Below are positions 9,085-17,334 of a stretch of DNA of 64,000 nucleotides, piece by piece; position 1 is the stretch's first letter; each line of letters begins with the position of its first letter. This DNA comes from Streptomyces griseoruber (lineage in GTDB: Bacteria; Actinomycetota; Actinomycetes; Streptomycetales; Streptomycetaceae). The stretch lies in contig NZ_KQ948766.1 in NCBI RefSeq assembly GCF_001514205.1, positions 191,759-255,758 on the forward strand, in the 5' to 3' direction. The notes beneath the pieces are model-generated. The model did not search any database. It was not told the DNA's origin and saw only the letters and a program-made list of their open reading frames with translations. The translations under genes were made by a program, and so were the position numbers.

Positions 9085-10976
9085 CGCGCCCCCTCGGCGA
9101 GGGGTACCACGGCGACGGCCGACGCCCCCTGCACGAGTGGGCCACCGTGCGCCGGTGCGCCGGGCGCCGGGCCGCCCGGGGCCGGCGCGCTGCCCCGCAC
9201 GGCCGTGTCCGGGGCCGGTGTGCTGCCTCGCACGGCCGTGTCCGGGGCCGGTGTGCCCCGCACGGCCGTACCCGCCGCCGATCCGACGCGCGCCGAGGCC
9301 CCCCGTACGGGCGGACCCGCCGGCCAGCCCGGGCTGCGGCGGGCGGTGACCCGTGCACCCAGGCCGGTCCAGCGGCCGGGCAGCCTGGCCTCGGCGGGGA
9401 CGGCGAACGGACGGGGGTCGCCGGCCTCGTCGAGGACGCCCCCGAGGGCCGGGCACTGGGAGACGATCTCCAGGTAGATGCCGTGATACGCCTCGACGTT
9501 CTGCTCGACGGTGAAGAGCTCCAGCGCGCGGGCGCGGGCGGCGGCGCCCAGGCGCGCACGGCGTTCGGGGTCGCGCAGCAGGGCCCCGCACGCCTGCGCG
9601 AGCGCCCGCGGATTGCGTGGCGGGACGACGAGCCCGGTGCCGCCGACGACCTCGACGACCGCGCCGACATCCGTGGACACGGTCGCCCGGCCGCAGAACA
9701 TCGCCTCCACGAGCCCCAGCGGGAACCCCTCGACCACGCTGGACAGGACGACGACGGCGCCGGCCGCGTAGGTCTCGGCGAGGGTGGGAGCCTCCGGGCC
9801 GCCGAGTTCCTCGAAGGACACCGGGTTGTCGCCGACGGCGTGCGGGCCCTCGGCCTCGTCGGGGAAGAGCTGGGCGGCCAGCACCCGGCAGTGCCCGAGG
9901 TAGGCCCGCCCCTCGGGCCCGGCCGACGTGCCGACGATCCGCAGGCGGGCCCTCGGCTGTTCCGTGCGGACCTGGGCGAAGGCGTGCAGCAGGGACACCA
10001 GGTCCTTCGCCGGTTCCACCCGGCCGACCCAGACCAGGGTGTGCGGATCGGCGGTGTCCGGTGCGTCGCCCACGTCCGCGAAGGGCGCTGCGTCCATCCC
10101 CGGGTGGACCGTGCGCACCTTGGCGCGGTCGGCGCCGCAGTGTTCCTGCCAGCGTCGGGCGTGCGCGTTGCCGGGGGCGAGGCGGGCCGCCTGCCGGTAG
10201 GTCTCGGCGGCGAGCAGGCCGTGGAAGGCGGCGAGCAGGGCGCGGACGGCGGGGCTCGCGTCGGAGGCGGACCCGCCGGGCGCCCCTGAGTTCAGGTAGT
10301 GCGTCCGCAGCCGCACCCCGTACTCCGTCACGAGCAGCGGTACGTCGTGGAAGTGGCGCGCGAGGAGCCCGGGCAGGGCGGCCGGGCCGCCGGAGGCGGC
10401 GTGGCACAGGTCCACCGAGCCGAGCGTGCTCCCGTCGGGGCCGTCGGGCCCGTACCAGTCGAGCGAGAGGGGGCGCAGGGCGCGTTCGAGTTGCCCGGCG
10501 ACGGTCAGCAGTTCGGGTACGCGCGCCTCGCGCGCCGTGCGCAGCGCGCCGGGAGCACGGCAGGCGCGCTCCAGAGCGCGTACGGCGCCCTCGGAGCGGA
10601 GCGCTCCCACCAGCCCGCCCTGGTCGCGGGCGAGTTCGGCGAGGCCGTAGAGCGCACTGGCGAAACGGTCCGCCTGGGAGGGGGAGCTGTCGCAGAGGGC
10701 GGTCACGAGATCGCCGTAGCACTCGGTGAAGCGCCGGCGTGCGCGCCGCCCGTACATGACCCCGTCCTCCTCGGCGGTCCACAGCGGTGCCGTCCGTACC
10801 CCCCTGACCTGCGGCGGGAGCGTGACGCAGCCCGATTCCTCCTGGTGCGGTCCGTCGCTGAGCGCGTAGATGTCGAACTCGTGCTGCCCGAGCCCGCGCA
10901 CGAGCCGGTCGCACCAGAGTCCGGCGTCACCGCTCGCATACGGATAGCCACCCTCCGTCAGCAGTCCGATGCGCAC
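9081..10976 (-). CDS. PelF-like GT4 glycosyltransferase (DUF3492 N-terminal domain)
   Basis: About 631 residues from the GTG at 10976, chosen because RIGLLTEGGYPYASGD is the classic first strand of DUF3492/PelF proteins. A longer in-frame start at 11081 would add 35 residues of non-conserved sequence. The GT-B second domain shows LVWVGRVEPAKDL, a VLSSVVEGFPLGLVEAM acceptor/donor segment and the GT4 E-x7-E pattern. PelF polymerises UDP-linked HexNAc for the Pel exopolysaccharide in other bacteria. The C-terminal ~90 residues are a low-complexity tail with three near-repeats of PAPDTAVRGS that is not part of the enzyme fold. This is the first gene of the run, with hairpins in the upstream region. 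Confidence 0.82.
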   Translation of the reverse strand: MRIGLLTEGGYPYASGDAGLWCDRLVRGLGQHEFDIYALSDGPHQEESGCVTLPPQVRGVRTAPLWTAEEDGVMYGRRARRRFTECYGDLVTALCDSSPSQADRFASALYGLAELARDQGGLVGALRSEGAVRALERACRAPGALRTAREARVPELLTVAGQLERALRPLSLDWYGPDGPDGSTLGSVDLCHAASGGPAALPGLLARHFHDVPLLVTEYGVRLRTHYLNSGAPGGSASDASPAVRALLAAFHGLLAAETYRQAARLAPGNAHARRWQEHCGADRAKVRTVHPGMDAAPFADVGDAPDTADPHTLVWVGRVEPAKDLVSLLHAFAQVRTEQPRARLRIVGTSAGPEGRAYLGHCRVLAAQLFPDEAEGPHAVGDNPVSFEELGGPEAPTLAETYAAGAVVVLSSVVEGFPLGLVEAMFCGRATVSTDVGAVVEVVGGTGLVVPPRNPRALAQACGALLRDPERRARLGAAARARALELFTVEQNVEAYHGIYLEIVSQCPALGGVLDEAGDPRPFAVPAEARLPGRWTGLGARVTARRSPGWPAGPPVRGASARVGSAAGTAVRGTPAPDTAVRGSTPAPDTAVRGSAPAPGGPAPGAPAHGGPLVQGASAVAVVPLAEGAR

Positions 10977-11003
10977 GCACGCACCCCCGATCTCCCGTCT
11001 GGG

Positions 11004-11027
11004 GAGCCGCCGTTGACCCGGCGGCTC
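11004..11027 (-). repeat. Perfect 9-bp inverted repeat upstream of the PelF-like gene
   Basis: Arms 11004-11012 and 11019-11027 (GAGCCGCCG / CGGCGGCTC) are perfect complements with a 6-nt loop, 28 nt before the GTG start. A possible -10 (TACGTT) lies just upstream, so the hairpin would form at the 5' end of the transcript or serve as an operator. Confidence 0.55.
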
Positions 11028-11056
11028 GCAGCGGGAAGAACGTATGCGGACAAGGC

Positions 11057-11090
11057 GGTGGCGCGACGGACGGTTGTCCATCGCGCCACC
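11057..11090. repeat. 15-bp inverted repeat between the ABC remnant and the PelF-like operon
   Basis: Arms 11057-11071 and 11076-11090 pair with one mismatch and a 4-nt loop. It lies between a decayed ABC ATPase gene and the glycosyltransferase, both on the minus strand. It is most simply the old terminator of the ABC operon. Confidence 0.55.
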
Positions 11091-11177
11091 AAAAGGGGTG
11101 AACGGTCGTAACTTTCCCGTGCGGGTCGCGTTCGGTCGCGCTAAGAGTTCACTCGGATGCGAAACGTCACGCCGCGT

Positions 11178-11590
11178 TCACCGGGCCGGCCCCGGCTCCC
11201 GGCGCTCCGCCCGCCGCCGGGCCGCGAGCGCCGGATCGAGTGCCGGTACGGCGGCCAGGAGCTGCCGGGCGCAGGGGTCGCGCGGCGCCTCCTGCACCTC
11301 GTCGGCGGGGCCCTCCTCGACGACCCGGCCGCGGCGCATCACCGCGACGCGGTCGCCGACCTGGCGTACGACGGCGAGGTCGCGGGCCATGAAGACCAGT
11401 GCGAGCCCGAGTTCACGCTGGAGTTCGCCGAGCAGGGCGACGACCCGGGCCCGGGTGGTGACGTCGAGCGCGGCGACGGGCTCGACGCGTTCCCCCCGCG
11501 CGCGGAGCGGGTCGTCGAAGAACCGCGACCGACTCAGGTCACGGAGAGGGAAGGAGAGTTCGAGACGCTCACGCCTGCAAGGGGGCGGGC
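11178..11590 (-). pseudogene. Remnant of an oligopeptide-type ABC transporter ATPase
   Basis: Minus strand, ending TGA at 11178. The last ~105 codons read as the C-terminal part of an OppD/OppF ATPase: EPVAALDVT in place of the usual [10 protein letters not shown], then LQRELGLALVF, then DLAVVRQVGDRVAVM and RQLLAAVPALDP. The H-loop histidine is lost (ARD in place of SHD). Walker A, the signature motif and most of the protein are missing, and no start codon with a ribosome site is present. The ~35 codons before it (around FFDDPLRARGERV) look like debris from another part of such an operon. Codon use remains Streptomyces-like, so this is decay of a native or long-resident operon. Confidence 0.75.
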
Positions 11591-11618
11591 GTCAGCGAAC
11601 TTTCCGAGCATGCCGACG

Positions 11619-11639
11619 TGACATATGAGTCATGTGTCA
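11619..11639. repeat. 21-bp imperfect palindrome at the end of the DUF3152 gene
   Basis: TGACATA and its near mirror TGTGTCA flank the palindromic core TGAGTCA, with one mismatch between the arms. It overlaps the stop codon of the DUF3152 gene and adjoins the ABC remnant. It is unusually AT-rich for this genome and has the form of a dimeric regulator site, perhaps left from the lost transporter's promoter. Confidence 0.4.
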
Positions 11640-12998
11640 ACTCTTGGGATACGCCCAGGGGTTGGGCAGGCAGTGGATCCCGTTGTGGTCCAGGAACTTG
11701 GTCTGCTGCTGCATGACGGGGGCGAGCTCGCCGTCCTTCTGGCAGTTCACATGGTGGTAGCCGAGCCGGTGACCCACTTCATGGTTGATCAACATCTGCC
11801 GGTACGCATGGATCGCGTCACCGTAGGTACGTGATCCCTGGGCCCACCTGTACGCATTGATCATGACGCGTTCGGTGGCGGCCGAGTCGCAGGAGACGTT
11901 GTCCTCGGTGGTGTCCAGGCTCGACTTGGCGCACCAGAAGGCGGTGGTGCCGGGGCTGGCGAGGGTGATGACGAAGTCGGGCTGCCCCGAGTGGATCCGC
12001 TCGAAGGTGCGCGCGTTGTCGTGCGCCCAGCTGCGGTTGTCGTTGAGGGTCTTCTGCACGGCCTGTGCGAACAGCTCGCCGTCGAGACCGAGCCCCTCCT
12101 CCACGTCCACCCGGTAGGTGAACTTCCGCCCCTTGCCCGGCGCCTTGTCGACGCCGGGGATCGCGTCGAACTTCCCGGGCCCCTTGAGATTGGCGTCCAG
12201 CGTGTACGTGGCGTCCATCTTCTGCTCGTACGTCAGCGTCACGGGGGCCGGGGACGCGGACGGGCTCGGCGCGGCGGACTCCAGGGCCCCGCCGACGGCC
12301 TTCCCTGCGGCCGACCGGGACTGGACACGGTCGCCGTCGCGCCCGTCGGTCACCTGCCCGGCCACCACGACGGCCAGCACGGTCGTGACCGCTGCGGCGG
12401 CGATACCGGTGAAGGTCCGCCCCTTGGTGCCCCTGCCGTCCACGGGCGCGCCCGTGCGCGGCGCGCCGTCGTCCACGCCGGAAGCGAGGTGGTTGCCGTA
12501 GAGGTCACCCCCGTACAGGTCGCCCCTGTGCAGGTCACCCCCGTACAGGTCGTCCGCAAACGGGCCGGACGCGCGCGTGGGCGTTAACGGCCGTCCCGCG
12601 CGCGTGAAGACGTCGCCGTCCTCGCCCTGGTCGAAGGCGTCGAGGTACTCCTGACGGGGACCCCGGGGACCCGGTCGCGGGCCCTGCGGCGGGACCGGGC
12701 GCTGACGCGGTATCACCGGCTGCCCGGCGGCGCCCGCCTGGCGGCCTCTCAGGTCGCCCCAGCCGCCACCGGCCTCCCGCTGCTCCGGGTGTCCGCCGCG
12801 GACCTGCGGGACACCGCGCGCGGGGGTGCCGTCGGGGTACCGGGGCACCCCGTGGGACGGCGTGCCGTCGGGAAGCGGCACGGGGGTGCCGTCGGGGTGC
12901 CGCTCGGGAGCCCCCGGTCCGGGTGCTCCCGATGAGGCACGGGAAGAGTTCTTGGGTGCGCTCCTGGGCGCAGGCCCACGCCGGCTGTGGCGTCCCAC
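11637..12998 (-). CDS. DUF3152 membrane-anchored metzincin-like zinc protease
   Basis: 453 residues. A long disordered cytoplasmic N-terminus holds Pro/Gly-rich repeats (DGTP units, then DLYGGDL-type units near residues 150-168). One membrane helix (about 195-220, FTGIAAAAVTTVLAVVVAG) precedes an extracellular domain. The zinc motif HEVGHRLGYHH fits HExxHxxGxxH, with ligands His406, His410 and His416 and catalytic Glu407. The family is actinobacterial and its substrates are unknown. It follows the hydrolase gene by only 7 nt, so the two are likely one operon. The repeat-rich N-terminus leaves the exact start less certain. Confidence 0.85.
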   Translation of the reverse strand: MGRHSRRGPAPRSAPKNSSRASSGAPGPGAPERHPDGTPVPLPDGTPSHGVPRYPDGTPARGVPQVRGGHPEQREAGGGWGDLRGRQAGAAGQPVIPRQRPVPPQGPRPGPRGPRQEYLDAFDQGEDGDVFTRAGRPLTPTRASGPFADDLYGGDLHRGDLYGGDLYGNHLASGVDDGAPRTGAPVDGRGTKGRTFTGIAAAAVTTVLAVVVAGQVTDGRDGDRVQSRSAAGKAVGGALESAAPSPSASPAPVTLTYEQKMDATYTLDANLKGPGKFDAIPGVDKAPGKGRKFTYRVDVEEGLGLDGELFAQAVQKTLNDNRSWAHDNARTFERIHSGQPDFVITLASPGTTAFWCAKSSLDTTEDNVSCDSAATERVMINAYRWAQGSRTYGDAIHAYRQMLINHEVGHRLGYHHVNCQKDGELAPVMQQQTKFLDHNGIHCLPNPWAYPKS

Positions 12999-13005
12999 GT
13001 GTGTC

Positions 13006-13977
13006 TCAGCCCCCCGGTTTCGCGTCGGCGGTCTCGGCGAGCAGCTCGCGGAAGGCGGCGGCCACCGTCTCCGGGTACTCCATCATCGCCACGTGCCCGG
13101 CGTCCGGCAGGGTGAGCAGACGGGAGTCGCGGAAGGCACGGCCGGCACGCTGGGCCATCCGGAAGCCGACGAGCTGGTCGCGGCCGCCGTAGATCAGCAG
13201 GGTGGGTGCGAGGACGCGCTCGGCCTGGCGCCACAGCCCGTGCTGGCCGCCCAGGGTGTAGGCGCTGAGCAGCCCGCGCGTGGAGCGGGTCAGCGCGTCC
13301 CAGAAGTACGGAAGTTGCAGCCGCCGGTCCAGTTCCTCCACCGCGTGCCGGAACGCCTCCGGGGAGACGCGGCCGGGATCGCCGTAGCAGAGCGCGAGAA
13401 CGCCTCTGACGCGCTGCTCGACCGTCCACTCCCGGGTGAGCCGGCTGAAGAGCGCGGTCACCCCGGGCAGGCCGGCGAGTCCGGTCGGGATGGCGGTGCG
13501 CTGCACGCGCAGCTCGGGCAGGGCCGGTGAGACCAGGGTCAGGGTGCGGACCAGGTCGGGGCGCACCGCCGCGACACGCGTGGACACCGCGCCGCCGAGG
13601 GAGTTGCCGAAGAGGTGCACGGGGCCGCGGGCGGAGGCGTCGAGGTAGCGGATCACGGCACGCGCGTGTGCCGTGATCGAGTAGTTGCCGTCGTCCGGCG
13701 GCGGGGAGTCGCCGAAGCCGGGCAGGTCGACGGCCTCGCTCGCCACGGCCCCGTCGAGCCCGGCCATCAGCGCGGACCAGTTCTGCGAGGAACCGCCGAG
13801 GCCGTGAACGAACAGCGCGGGTTCGAGCCCCTCGCGCGCGGGGGGCCTGGACCGCACGGTCAGGGTGACGCCCGGCAGCCCGACGGACCGCAGCCGCTCA
13901 CCCTCCGCGACCCTGACGGAGGCCACCTTCGGCAGCACGCTGGTGGGCGGCACGGACGGCAGCTCGGTCGAAGACAT
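13006..13977 (-). CDS. Alpha/beta hydrolase
   Basis: 323 residues with the alpha/beta hydrolase core: oxyanion loop HGLGGSSQNW (about 56-65), nucleophile elbow GNSLGG, a YGGRDQLVG segment with the likely acid, and GHVAMMEYP with the catalytic His. It is probably a cytosolic esterase or lipase of unknown substrate. The promoter looks leaderless: TAACAT ends 7 nt before the ATG on the minus strand. It is the first gene of a pair with the DUF3152 protease. Confidence 0.88.
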   Translation of the reverse strand: MSSTELPSVPPTSVLPKVASVRVAEGERLRSVGLPGVTLTVRSRPPAREGLEPALFVHGLGGSSQNWSALMAGLDGAVASEAVDLPGFGDSPPPDDGNYSITAHARAVIRYLDASARGPVHLFGNSLGGAVSTRVAAVRPDLVRTLTLVSPALPELRVQRTAIPTGLAGLPGVTALFSRLTREWTVEQRVRGVLALCYGDPGRVSPEAFRHAVEELDRRLQLPYFWDALTRSTRGLLSAYTLGGQHGLWRQAERVLAPTLLIYGGRDQLVGFRMAQRAGRAFRDSRLLTLPDAGHVAMMEYPETVAAAFRELLAETADAKPGG

Positions 13978-14176
13978 GCGGGCAATGTTACGAGACGATC
14001 ACGTGCGGCCATGTGTGTTCGGCGTCACAAGAGAGGGGCGGGGCGAGTACCGATACCGGCGCGATTCGAGGGTCCATCGCATAGCGTCCGAAACGGGTGT
14101 CTCCTAGGCTCGTACTGAGGGCACCCGCTTGTGGCCCCCACGTGTTCCGGGGGCGTCCGTTGGAAGGGAGCCCACC

Positions 14177-14398
14177 ATGGCGATTGACCCCACCGACCCC
14201 GAGACGTTCGCGGAAGAGGACGACGACTTCGGGGAGATCGACGTCGAGGCACCGGAGAACGCGGCCGCCGAGGAGTACGCGGACGGCGCTCCGGGGCGCG
14301 ACGACCCCCTGGAGGACGTGGACCCCGCCCGGGCGAACGAGGCGGATCTCGTCGAACAGGCGCGCGTCGTCTCCCTGGACGAGGACGACTACCGCTGA
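14177..14398 (+). CDS. Small acidic conserved protein
   Basis: 73 residues, with about one third Asp and Glu and no Cys. The ATG has a GGAAGGGA site about 7 nt upstream. The sequence runs from MAIDPTDPETF to a DEDDYR end and has no obvious fold motif. Similar short acidic proteins at this position, next to a TetR gene, are familiar in Streptomyces, but I know no function. Coding is supported by the ribosome site and by codon third-position GC. Confidence 0.75.
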   Translation: MAIDPTDPETFAEEDDDFGEIDVEAPENAAAEEYADGAPGRDDPLEDVDPARANEADLVEQARVVSLDEDDYR

Positions 14399-14593
14399 CG
14401 TCGCGACTCGACTCCCTCCCGAACAGGAGTGAGGCAGGATTCTGCCCGGACTGCACCACTTCAAAACCTTCTGTACCGCTTTTATGATCGTCCGCTCCGT
14501 GAAATTCTGCGCTCGCACCGCGCGCCACACGGTTACCGAAAAGTACGATGGCGGCGCGGCGCACACCGCATGAGGACGACTTTGGGAGGCGGC

Positions 14594-15235
14594 GTGACAG
14601 CCATCGAGCAGACAGAGGCAGCACGCCCGCGAGGCACGCGCCTGCCGCGCCGTGCCCGACGGAATCAGCTGCTGGGCGCCGCCCAGGAGGTCTTCGTGGC
14701 GCAGGGCTATCACGCCGCCGCCATGGACGACATCGCCGAGCGGGCAGGTGTCAGCAAGCCGGTGCTGTACCAGCACTTCCCGGGCAAGCTCGACCTCTAC
14801 CTCGCGCTGCTGGACCAGCACTGCGAGTCGCTGATCCAGGCGGTGCGGGGCGCGCTCGCGTCGACCACCGACAACAAGCAGCGCGTCCGCGCCACGATGG
14901 ACGCCTACTTCGCGTACGTCGAGGACGACGGCGGGGCCTTCCGCCTGGTCTTCGAGTCGGACCTGACGAACGAGCCCGCGGTGCGCGAGCGCGTCGACAA
15001 GGTCACCAACGAGTGCGCCGAGGCGATCTGTGACGTCATCGCCGAGGACACGGGTCTCTCCCGCCCGGAGTCGATGCTGCTGGCCTCGGGTCTGGGCGGT
15101 CTGGCCCAGGTCGTCGCCCGCTCCTGGCTGCACAGCGACCGCAGCGTCCCGCGCGACCAGGCGGTGCAGCTCCTGGCCTCGCTGGCGTGGCGGGGCATCG
15201 CCGGGTTCCCGCTGCACGGCACCGATCAGCACTGA
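14594..15235 (+). CDS. TetR-family transcriptional regulator
   Basis: 213 residues from GTG 14594, which has GGGAGG 4-5 nt upstream; an in-frame ATG at 14570 lacks such a site. The N-terminal HTH reads MDDIAERAGVSKPVLYQHF (about residues 43-61), the standard TetR DNA-binding unit, followed by an all-helical ligand domain. Its target is not visible. The upstream 14399-14593 region is AT-richer and holds its promoter. In mycobacteria a TetR gene also sits beside DUF3107, as here. Confidence 0.92.
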   Translation: MTAIEQTEAARPRGTRLPRRARRNQLLGAAQEVFVAQGYHAAAMDDIAERAGVSKPVLYQHFPGKLDLYLALLDQHCESLIQAVRGALASTTDNKQRVRATMDAYFAYVEDDGGAFRLVFESDLTNEPAVRERVDKVTNECAEAICDVIAEDTGLSRPESMLLASGLGGLAQVVARSWLHSDRSVPRDQAVQLLASLAWRGIAGFPLHGTDQH

Positions 15236-15382
15236 GCCACGGCGCGGCTCGTCCGTTTGTTCCCGCCCGCTGTTCGCTCCTGGCGTGGACGGCCACGCCG
15301 TGTACGTCCCCTCACCGGGCTAATGTGTGCAGCGTACGGCGCGGACGCCCGCGCACCCCATGACCGTCGGAGGGACATAGCC

Positions 15383-15610
15383 GTGGAGGTCAAGATCGGC
15401 GTGCAGCACGCGCCCCGCGAGATCGTTCTGGAGAGCGGTCAGACTCCCGAGGAAGTCGAGCGCGTGGTGGCCGAAGCACTGGCCGGCAAGTCGCAGCTGC
15501 TCAGCCTCGTGGACCAGCACGGCCGCAAGGTCCTGGTACCGGCCGACCGCCTGGCCTACGTCGAGCTGGGCGAGCCGGCCCCGCGCAAGGTGGGCTTCGG
15601 CGCGCTGTAA
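15383..15610 (+). CDS. DUF3107 family protein
   Basis: 75 residues, GTG start with GGAGGGA about 7 nt upstream. The sequence VKIGVQHAPREIVLES at the start and LVPADRLAYVELG near the end are the conserved DUF3107 pattern. It is a small actinobacterial protein of unknown role found next to a TetR regulator and, further along, a DEAD-box helicase. A perfect 17-bp hairpin follows. Confidence 0.88.
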   Translation: MEVKIGVQHAPREIVLESGQTPEEVERVVAEALAGKSQLLSLVDQHGRKVLVPADRLAYVELGEPAPRKVGFGAL

Positions 15611-15657
15611 GGCACGAGCGAGCAAGGTAAGGCACGAGCAAGGCACACGCATCGCGA

Positions 15658-15696
15658 GAAGGGGCCCGGCGGTCAGCACGACCGCCGGGCCCCTTC
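15658..15696 (+). terminator. Perfect 17-bp hairpin after the DUF3107 gene
   Basis: Left arm 15658-15674 and right arm 15680-15696 are exact complements with a 5-nt loop. It lies 47 nt after the stop codon. There is no long U-tract, but the stability makes it a clear terminator. Confidence 0.85.
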
Positions 15697-15809
15697 GCAC
15701 GTTCCCGGGCGCCTCACAAGTCGTCCCCACGGGAGGATTGCCTTCCGCAGGTCACGGGTATGACGGGCTGTGACCTTGGTGCACGGCCCGCCGCCCGGGA
15801 GGGACCCAC

Positions 15810-16079
15810 ATGATCTTGGAAGCGCTCGGCTCCGCTGTGCTCGGTCTCGTGCTCGCGTGGGCGGCGCTCCAGCGCCTGTCCCACCGTCTGCCGGTCCGCG
15901 CCCTCGTCCTCGCGACGGGCATCGCCGGAGCCCTGTTCGGTGACTTCGTCACCCACAGCGCGCTGGGCTCCGGCACCCTGCTGCCGAGCCTGATCGGCGC
16001 GGCGGTCGTCTCCGCCGCCTCGGTCTCCCTGCTGCTGCGCCCGGCCGGCCGGCTGCGCCGCCGCTCGGTCCCGGCGTAA
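15810..16079 (+). CDS. Small membrane protein, three TM segments
   Basis: 89 residues. Three hydrophobic segments (about 3-21, 30-50 and 56-75) are followed by an Arg-rich tail, so the C-terminus is probably cytosolic. The ATG is preceded by GGGAGGG at about 7 nt. I do not recognise the family. It is convergent with the MiaE-like gene, with a 22-bp gap. Confidence 0.75.
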   Translation: MILEALGSAVLGLVLAWAALQRLSHRLPVRALVLATGIAGALFGDFVTHSALGSGTLLPSLIGAAVVSAASVSLLLRPAGRLRRRSVPA

Positions 16080-16101
16080 CCTCCCGGGGCCCCCGCGGCT
16101 C

Positions 16102-16905
16102 TCAGGCCGCGAGCCCCAGCGCGGCCATCCGCTTGGTGTGGGCCTCGGTGATCCGGGAGAACATCCGGCCGACCTCGGCGAGGTCGAAGCCGTCCGCGAC
16201 ACCGCCCACGAGCATCGTCGACAGCGCGTCCCGGTCGGCGACCACCCGCTGGGACTGTGACAGCGCCTCGCCCATCAGCCGGCGCGCCCACAGGGCGAGC
16301 CGTCCGCCCACGCGCGGGTCGGCGTCGATCGCCGCGCGGACCCGGTCCACGGCGAAACCGGCGTGACCGGTGTCGTCGAGCACCGCGAGCACCAGGGCGC
16401 GGGAGTCACCGTCCAGGCGGACCGCGACCTCCCGGTAGAAGTCACTGGCGATCGAGTCACCGACGTACGCCTTGACCAGGCCCTCCAGCCAGTCCGAGGG
16501 CGCCGTCTGCCGGTGGAAGCCGTCGAGCGCGGCGACGAACGGCTGCATGGCCGCGGTCGGCTCCTCGCCGATCTCCGTGAGCCGGTCGCGCAGCCGCTCG
16601 AAGTGGTGGAACTCGGCCGAGGCCATCTTCGCCAGCTCCGCCTTGTCCTCCAGCGTGGGCGCCAGCTTGGCGTCCTCCGCGAGCCGCTCGAACGCGGCCA
16701 GCTCGCCGTACGCGAGGGCGCCGAGCAGGTCCACGACCGCGGCCCGGTACTGCGGATCGGCGGAGGCCCGCGCCCAGTCCTGGGCGGCGATCCCCGTGAC
16801 GGCCTCGGCGGACCCGGTGGATCCGGTGGATCCGGTGGATCCGGTGGACTCAGCAGGCTCGGCAGGCTCTTCGGAGGCGTTCTCAGGCTTGTCAGAGGTG
16901 GTCAT
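16102..16905 (-). CDS. MiaE-like ferritin-fold protein
   Basis: 267 residues. The ATG at 16905 is preferred over long upstream extensions because TATTGT ends 7 nt before it, giving a leaderless start. A disordered N-terminus holds a Gly-Ser-Thr repeat encoded by 9-bp units (16817-16850). The rest is a helical ferritin-like domain: GELAAFERL, then EFHHFERLRDRL, then helices to the end. These fit the tRNA-(ms2io6A)-hydroxylase-like (MiaE_2) actinobacterial family. Di-iron ligands are plausible at the Glu and EFHH positions. The true substrate is unknown. Confidence 0.75.
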   Translation of the reverse strand: MTTSDKPENASEEPAEPAESTGSTGSTGSTGSAEAVTGIAAQDWARASADPQYRAAVVDLLGALAYGELAAFERLAEDAKLAPTLEDKAELAKMASAEFHHFERLRDRLTEIGEEPTAAMQPFVAALDGFHRQTAPSDWLEGLVKAYVGDSIASDFYREVAVRLDGDSRALVLAVLDDTGHAGFAVDRVRAAIDADPRVGGRLALWARRLMGEALSQSQRVVADRDALSTMLVGGVADGFDLAEVGRMFSRITEAHTKRMAALGLAA

Positions 16906-17334
16906 GCAGCGCACAATAGCCCGCTCACCGGGCGACGGAAGTCCCTGGTCAATCAGTGTGACCACGACGACGCGGGCGACCGCGTCCGACGGTGTGACAA
17001 CCACAACGTGACCGAATCGGCCATCGCGTGTGCGCGATTCCGGGGTATGGTGGTAATGCGCCTGCCGAATATTCGACGGGCCGCACGTATGAGGATGCCC
17101 GGTCGGTGGCCCGATCGGCTCCGACCCGACAGCCCTCCCCGGCCGTACGGCACATTGCGTACGACGACCGGAGGGACACCCTCCAGCGGTACGAGCGCTC
17201 GAGCGTCGGCAGAGGTCCCGTGCCATACGGCTTGCCGCAAGCGGTTGGCCCGTAAGGCAGCCGACGTCCCCCGGCACGGTCCGTCAACGACCCCCGCGCT
17301 CGCCTCGCACCGCGTACACAGAAGAGGCAGCACC
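16906..17334. other. Long gene-free region: divergent promoters and the helicase leader
   Basis: 429 bp without a supported gene. The minus-strand MiaE-like promoter lies at its left edge. A TATGGT box near 17045-17050 is a candidate -10 for the helicase, which would give a 5' leader of about 280 nt. The leader contains GC-rich inverted pairs around 17140-17260. Long leaders are known for cold-shock DEAD-box helicase mRNAs. Confidence 0.5.

Noticed and set aside
11157..11621. Plus-strand ORFs over the ABC remnant
   Set aside because: The minus strand carries recognisable ABC ATPase motifs; the plus frames do not.
13811..13835. GGTTCGAGCCCC, a tRNA T-arm-like sequence
   Set aside because: It is inside the hydrolase coding region with no acceptor stem or anticodon arm around it.
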